This document shows positions 61,507 through 64,000 of a DNA stretch of 64,000 bases, piece after piece. Each line of letters opens with the position of its first letter. Within the stretch, counting starts at the first letter, position 1. Position numbers and translations under genes: made by a program. The notes under the pieces were generated by a model. The model was not told where the DNA came from. It saw nothing but the letters and a program-made list of their open reading frames with translations, and did not search any database. The DNA is from Myxococcaceae bacterium JPH2 (GTDB lineage: Bacteria > Myxococcota > Myxococcia > Myxococcales > Myxococcaceae): contig JAEMGR010000012.1 of assembly GCA_016458225.1 (NCBI GenBank), positions 124,001 through 188,000 on the forward strand, in the 5' to 3' direction.

Positions 61507-61788
61507 ATGAGCAGTGAAGACGAGGCCGAGCTTGCGATCGCGCTCAAGTACGACAAGCAGACCGACGGCGCCCCTCGCGTCGTGGCCAAGGGGATGCGCC
61601 TCAAGGCGGAGAAGATCCGCGAGATTGCCAAGCAGTACGGCATCCCGGTCATGCGCAACGTGTCCCTGGCCAACGCCCTGTACCGGGTGGACGTGGGACA
61701 AGAGGTTCCCGAAGAGCTGTACGACGCGGTCGCCGAGGTCCTCAACTTCGTCTTCGCCCTCCAGAATGAGCAGGCGGGCGGGAGCTGA
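61507..61788 (+). CDS. Stand-alone FlhB/SctU C-terminal domain protein
   Basis: The 93-residue product starts at ATG 61507 behind AGAGGG. It covers only the cytoplasmic FlhB domain: AELAIALKYDKQTDGAPRVV, AKGMRLKAEKIREIAKQYGI, PVMRNVSLANALYRVDVGQE, VPEELYDAVAEVLNFVFALQ. It is very close to the end of the SctU upstream (for example VPEELYDAVAEVLNFV is identical in both), so it arose by tandem duplication. The NP of the cleavage site is replaced (EDEAELA). Small FlhB-like proteins called FlhX are known in a few bacteria and can replace the FlhB C-fragment. Here it may compete with or replace that fragment in substrate switching (inference). Confidence 0.88.
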   Translation: MSSEDEAELAIALKYDKQTDGAPRVVAKGMRLKAEKIREIAKQYGIPVMRNVSLANALYRVDVGQEVPEELYDAVAEVLNFVFALQNEQAGGS

Positions 61789-61834
61789 ACGGGACTGGAC
61801 GCCACCCCCCCACCTGGAGTGAGGTTCTCCCACC

Positions 61835-62314
61835 ATGTCCAGAATCAATAACCAGCCTCCCAAGGCACCCCTGTGGCCCTGGGGGGGACCTCGCAGCGTG
61901 CGCGAGCGGCTGGTGGATCCGGCCCAGCTCGAGCGCAAGAAGCTCCGCAAGGCGGGCAACCCGAAGAACCCGGCGCTGGCCTCCGCGGCCCTGCTGGACT
62001 TCATCGGGCCGGCGCACTCCTCCGAGGAGCTGCGGCTGCCGCTGCCGCCGCACCCCGAGGGGCACGACGCGGACCTGGAGGGCTTCAGTGACCGGCCCCA
62101 GCTGGCCAGCGTAGCGGGTCGAGGCGATGGCGATCAGCGCCGGATGCTGGAGCGCGGGCTCGCCAAGGTGAACGCGCCGCCGGACCGCCTGGACCGCCTC
62201 AAGGCGCTGCTCAGCCGCGAGTCCGCCATGCTCAATCTGGTGGGCCAGGTGAACAGCGAGACGCAGGAGATCCTCCGCCGCATGTGGGCGGAGCAGAAGG
62301 ACGAGGGCTTTTGA
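61835..62314 (+). CDS. Hypothetical protein of the secretion cluster
   Basis: The 159-residue product starts at ATG 61835 behind GGAGTGAGG. It begins Pro/Trp-rich (NQPPKAPLWPWGGPRSVRER), continues with a basic helix (QLERKKLRKAGNPKNPALAS), an acidic/Pro linker and a C-terminal helix (RLDRLKALLSRESAMLNLVG, QVNSETQEILRRMWAEQ). It has no signal peptide or membrane segment. Its place between the SctU copies and the LcrH-like chaperone, with its stop 2 bp before the next start, indicates cotranslation. I recognise no family; a gatekeeper, substrate or chaperone cofactor is possible. Confidence 0.7.
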   Translation: MSRINNQPPKAPLWPWGGPRSVRERLVDPAQLERKKLRKAGNPKNPALASAALLDFIGPAHSSEELRLPLPPHPEGHDADLEGFSDRPQLASVAGRGDGDQRRMLERGLAKVNAPPDRLDRLKALLSRESAMLNLVGQVNSETQEILRRMWAEQKDEGF

Positions 62315-62316
62315 GC

Positions 62317-62793
62317 ATGGCGGTGCTGGACCCGGAGAATCCCCAGGACGAGGCGAAGCTCGTCGCGTCGCTGCAGCGGTGGGCGGATGGCAAGGCCACG
62401 CTGCGCGACGTCCGCGGCTACTCGGACGAGGAACTGCATGCCATCGCCAAGACTGCCTACTACTTCTTCTACCAAGGCCGGGTGAGCGAGGCGCGCACAC
62501 TCTTCCAGGGGCTGTACGCGGTGAACCCCACCGACGTGTACTTCGCCAAGGCGCTGGGCGTGGTGGAGATGGCCGCCGGAAACGGGCAGGGCGCGCTGGC
62601 CGCCTTCGACGTCGCCGCGAAGCTCGCCCCGCAGGACGCCTCCGTCTACGTCGGGCGTGCCGAGGTCAAGTTGGCCATGGGACAGAAGCAGCAGGCCATG
62701 GAAGACCTGCGGCGTGCTGCCGCGATGACCCCGCAGGACGATCCCGTCATCCGCAAGGCTGGTGCCATGCTCTCCGCCCTCGGGCGTCGGTGA
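62317..62793 (+). CDS. LcrH/SycD-like TPR chaperone
   Basis: The 158-residue product starts at ATG 62317 behind GAGGG; a TTG at 62311 overlapping the previous stop is an alternative. Three TPRs (ELHAIAKTAYYFFYQGRVSE, FAKALGVVEMAAGNGQGALA, VYVGRAEVKLAMGQKQQAME) follow an N-terminal helix. The A-Y-x-x-[F/Y]-x-x-G-[R/K]-x-x-x-A...F-x-x-L/Y pattern is that of LcrH/SycD class II chaperones, which keep the two pore-forming translocators soluble. A recognisable translocator is not in the window, so its client may be the 196-residue protein encoded next or a protein elsewhere. Confidence 0.82.
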   Translation: MAVLDPENPQDEAKLVASLQRWADGKATLRDVRGYSDEELHAIAKTAYYFFYQGRVSEARTLFQGLYAVNPTDVYFAKALGVVEMAAGNGQGALAAFDVAAKLAPQDASVYVGRAEVKLAMGQKQQAMEDLRRAAAMTPQDDPVIRKAGAMLSALGRR

Positions 62794-62817
62794 GCGCCGC
62801 GCGAATGAATGTGAGTC

Positions 62818-62827
62818 CAGGATAGTC
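62818..62827 (+). promoter_or_regulatory. Third copy of the GATA[A/G]TC element (CAGGATAGTC)
   Basis: It lies 41 bp before the gene at 62869 and shares GGATA-[A/G]-TCTG with the element at 63542 and GATA-[A/G]-TC with that at 46685. No -35 match is found at 15 bp upstream, so support is from the shared motif only. Confidence 0.35.
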
Positions 62828-62868
62828 TGTTAAGCTTGGAGTAATCACCTCAACCCATTGGAGAGGCA

Positions 62869-63459
62869 ATGACCACCCCGACGAATGCGAAACAGCCCCC
62901 CCCGCTTCCGCCGGAGCCGCCGGAACTGGCCGTGAAGCGCGAGAAGCTGCTGGTCGACCTGGAGGCCCAGGCCAAGGTGGCCACGGGGACCTTCCAGCAG
63001 GTGCTGCGCAACATGCGCAAGCTGGTGGCCGCGACGGCCCCCACCGCGCCGCTGGATCAGCAGCTCTACGGTGACGTGAAGGACGCGCTCAACCGCTTCA
63101 TGAAGGACCCCATCCTGCCGCCGCCGCCCATCCTCGGCCAGGTGGTGGAGTACCTGCAGTACCGCATCACCACCTACGGCATGACCATCCAGACCGCGGT
63201 CATGCAGATGAACCCCGAGATTGGCGCGAAGCTGGCGATCACGCCTCCCGCTGGCGCCGCTCCCGCCGCCCCGGCTCCGGCCGCGGGCACCCGTCCCGCC
63301 GCTGGTGCCAAGGACGGCTTCGAGTCGGGCGGTAAGCGTCCGATGTCGCTGGACGGCACCTCGACCGCGCCTCCGTCTGATCCCAAGGCGGAGCAGCAGC
63401 AGCTCGAGTCCTTCAAGGCGTGGATGAAGAACCCGAGCCTTGGAAAGTTGAAGGGTTAG
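62869..63459 (+). CDS. Hypothetical 196-residue protein, possible export substrate
   Basis: The product starts at ATG 62869 behind GGAGAGG. A Pro-rich N-terminus (TNAKQPPPLPPEPPELAVKR) leads to a helical region (EKLLVDLEAQAKVATGTFQQ, VLRNMRKLVAAT; DVKDALNRFMKDPILPPPPI) with a moderately hydrophobic segment (LGQVVEYLQYRITTYGMTIQ), followed by an Ala/Pro linker and a basic C-terminal peptide (LESFKAWMKNPSLGKLKG). It has no Sec signal. Its place between an LcrH-like chaperone and the needle-sized protein suggests a secreted component such as a tip or translocator subunit, but no family match supports that. Confidence 0.65.
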   Translation: MTTPTNAKQPPPLPPEPPELAVKREKLLVDLEAQAKVATGTFQQVLRNMRKLVAATAPTAPLDQQLYGDVKDALNRFMKDPILPPPPILGQVVEYLQYRITTYGMTIQTAVMQMNPEIGAKLAITPPAGAAPAAPAPAAGTRPAAGAKDGFESGGKRPMSLDGTSTAPPSDPKAEQQQLESFKAWMKNPSLGKLKG

Positions 63460-63522
63460 GCGTCCGGGACGCGGCTGGAGACCTGCTGAACGTGGGAAAG
63501 AAGAAAACTGGAAATTCCCCAC

Positions 63523-63551
63523 GAAACTCTCAGCAGCGTCCCCGGATAATC
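63523..63551 (+). promoter_or_regulatory. Sigma-28-like promoter for the needle-sized gene
   Basis: GAAA (63523-63526), 15 bp, then CCGGATAATC (63542-63551) resembles the FliA consensus TAAA-N15-GCCGATAA (3 of 4 and 6 of 8 bases). It lies 57 bp before the ATG at 63609. Of the three related elements this one has the best -35. Confidence 0.5.
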
Positions 63552-63608
63552 TGCTTGTAGCTTCCTCGCGTTCCAAACCACTCGCTGCACTTTTTGGAGG
63601 GTAGAACC

Positions 63609-63830
63609 ATGGCCAGCGGAATGAGCAACATCGTCTCCACCGCCATCTCGACGTCGTCGTCGCAGCGTTCCTCGATGGACGAGATGATCGCCCAGGCTCC
63701 TCCGGAGCAGCGTGGCTTCCTGGAGGCGCAGAAGAAGGTTCAGCAGGACTCGCAGGTGATGGAGATGATCACCAACCTGATGAAGAAGATGGACGAGATG
63801 GCGAAGGCGGCCATCGGCAACCTGAAGTAA
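63609..63830 (+). CDS. Needle-sized rod/needle-like protein (SctF candidate)
   Basis: The 73-residue product starts at ATG 63609 behind GGAGGG, one of the best ribosome sites in the cluster. Size and make-up fit type III needle subunits (75-85 residues, helix-turn-helix, no signal peptide, no Cys). The last 37 residues, FLEAQKKVQQDSQVMEMITN then LMKKMDEMAKAAIGNLK, align without gaps to the ends of the proteins at 46761 (13 identities) and, more weakly, SctI. The classic SctF Trp and Y-N-L-x-R-N-x-Q motif are absent, so the call rests on size, helix pattern, shared C-terminus, its own promoter-like element and terminator. Confidence 0.65.
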   Translation: MASGMSNIVSTAISTSSSQRSSMDEMIAQAPPEQRGFLEAQKKVQQDSQVMEMITNLMKKMDEMAKAAIGNLK

Positions 63831-63862
63831 TCCAGGTTCGAGTCGGCACCTCTGGCCCTGTT

Positions 63863-63906
63863 CCGGCGTCCCTTCGGGGAGGCTGGGGCGGGGCCGGCGG
63901 CGTTTT
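63863..63906 (+). terminator. Terminator after the needle-sized gene
   Basis: TCCC-TTCG-GGGA (63869-63880) forms a tetraloop hairpin extended by CCGGC/GCTGG (63863-63867, 63882-63886) with one mismatch. TTTT follows at 63903-63906 after a GC-rich spacer. It ends the cluster as seen here; no gene is supported from 63831 to 64000. Confidence 0.5.
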
Positions 63907-64000
63907 GGGGGCCCACGCAGTCGCAAGGCCCGAGGGCCTCGAGCTGATCCACGGGGTAGGGCGAAAAAGGCGGGGAAAATCGGGAGGACGCAACTCCTCC

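Noticed and set aside
63609-63830. Formal assignment of the 73-residue protein as SctF
   Set aside because: The classic needle Trp and the Y-N-L-x-R-N-x-Q motif are absent. It is kept as a needle-sized candidate on size and shared C-terminus instead of a named gene.

Overview
The window is a very GC-rich chromosomal stretch (third codon positions almost always G or C) that reads as a myxobacterium of the Myxococcus/Corallococcus/Pyxidicoccus type. The signs are a serine/threonine kinase paired with a DUF2381-type protein, large families of outer-membrane barrels and lipoproteins, an EF-G of the 'spd' (spirochaete/planctomycete/delta-proteobacterial) type, and a flagellum-like type III secretion cluster that carries no flagellin or hook genes. 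No tRNA, rRNA, CRISPR array, insertion sequence or prophage was recognised.

Region 1 (1-9.5 kb) is mostly housekeeping and stress genes: the 3' end of a glutathione peroxidase, an outer-membrane barrel, a lipoprotein, glutamate decarboxylase, an ECF sigma / zinc-finger anti-sigma / Spy-CpxP-like operon, a V4R-like sensory domain protein, a Bcp peroxiredoxin, and a translationally coupled YcaO-TfuA pair typical of peptide backbone modification, with no obvious precursor peptide. Region 2 (9.5-18.1 kb) holds a transmembrane Ser/Thr kinase with an octapeptide-repeat juxtamembrane segment, its DUF2381 companion, a two-TM protein, an orphan beta-class DNA methyltransferase whose 3' end overlaps a convergent 2-oxoglutarate oxygenase gene, a dicarboxylate symporter, SlyD and a barrel protein. 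Region 3 (18.3-31.7 kb) holds an orphan duplicated MacB/FtsX permease, an Uup-type ABC-F protein, a stand-alone EF-G related to mitochondrial EF-G1, a SnoaL-like protein, a cysteine-less SthA-type transhydrogenase, a pseudouridine synthase, a GH15 hydrolase, TrmJ and a small membrane protein whose Shine-Dalgarno lies in a hairpin.

Region 4 (31.7-46 kb) is cell-envelope biology: a 1166-residue fusion of gluzincin protease, beta-propeller and outer-membrane barrel; an LVIVD-propeller lipoprotein; and a leftward operon with a GbsR/MarR regulator, LolD-like ATPase, two LolC/E-like permeases, a LolA-like carrier, an outer-membrane barrel and a periplasmic coiled-coil protein. A 34-bp inverted repeat overlapping the promoter of this operon is the likely autoregulatory operator.

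Region 5 (46.3-63.8 kb) is a rightward type III secretion-like cluster with flagellar gene order: rod/needle-like protein, TPR chaperone, FlgM-like candidate, FliA-like sigma, SctI, SctJ, a protein in the FliG slot, SctL, SctN, SctO, FliK/SctP, SctQ, FliO-like, SctR, SctS, SctT, SctU (NPDH instead of NPTH), a separate duplicated FlhB C-terminal domain, an unknown, an LcrH/SycD-like TPR chaperone, an unknown, and a 73-residue needle-sized protein. SctV, SctC and SctD are not in the window. Three proteins (46761, 48984, 63609) end in an ungapped, homologous 37-residue rod/needle-type helix. Three late genes are preceded by a shared 10-bp element ending GATA[A/G]TC that resembles a sigma-28 -10 box. 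Together these suggest a FliA-regulated, needle-bearing system that kept several flagellar features. This is inference from sequence and is set out as testable claims in the findings.
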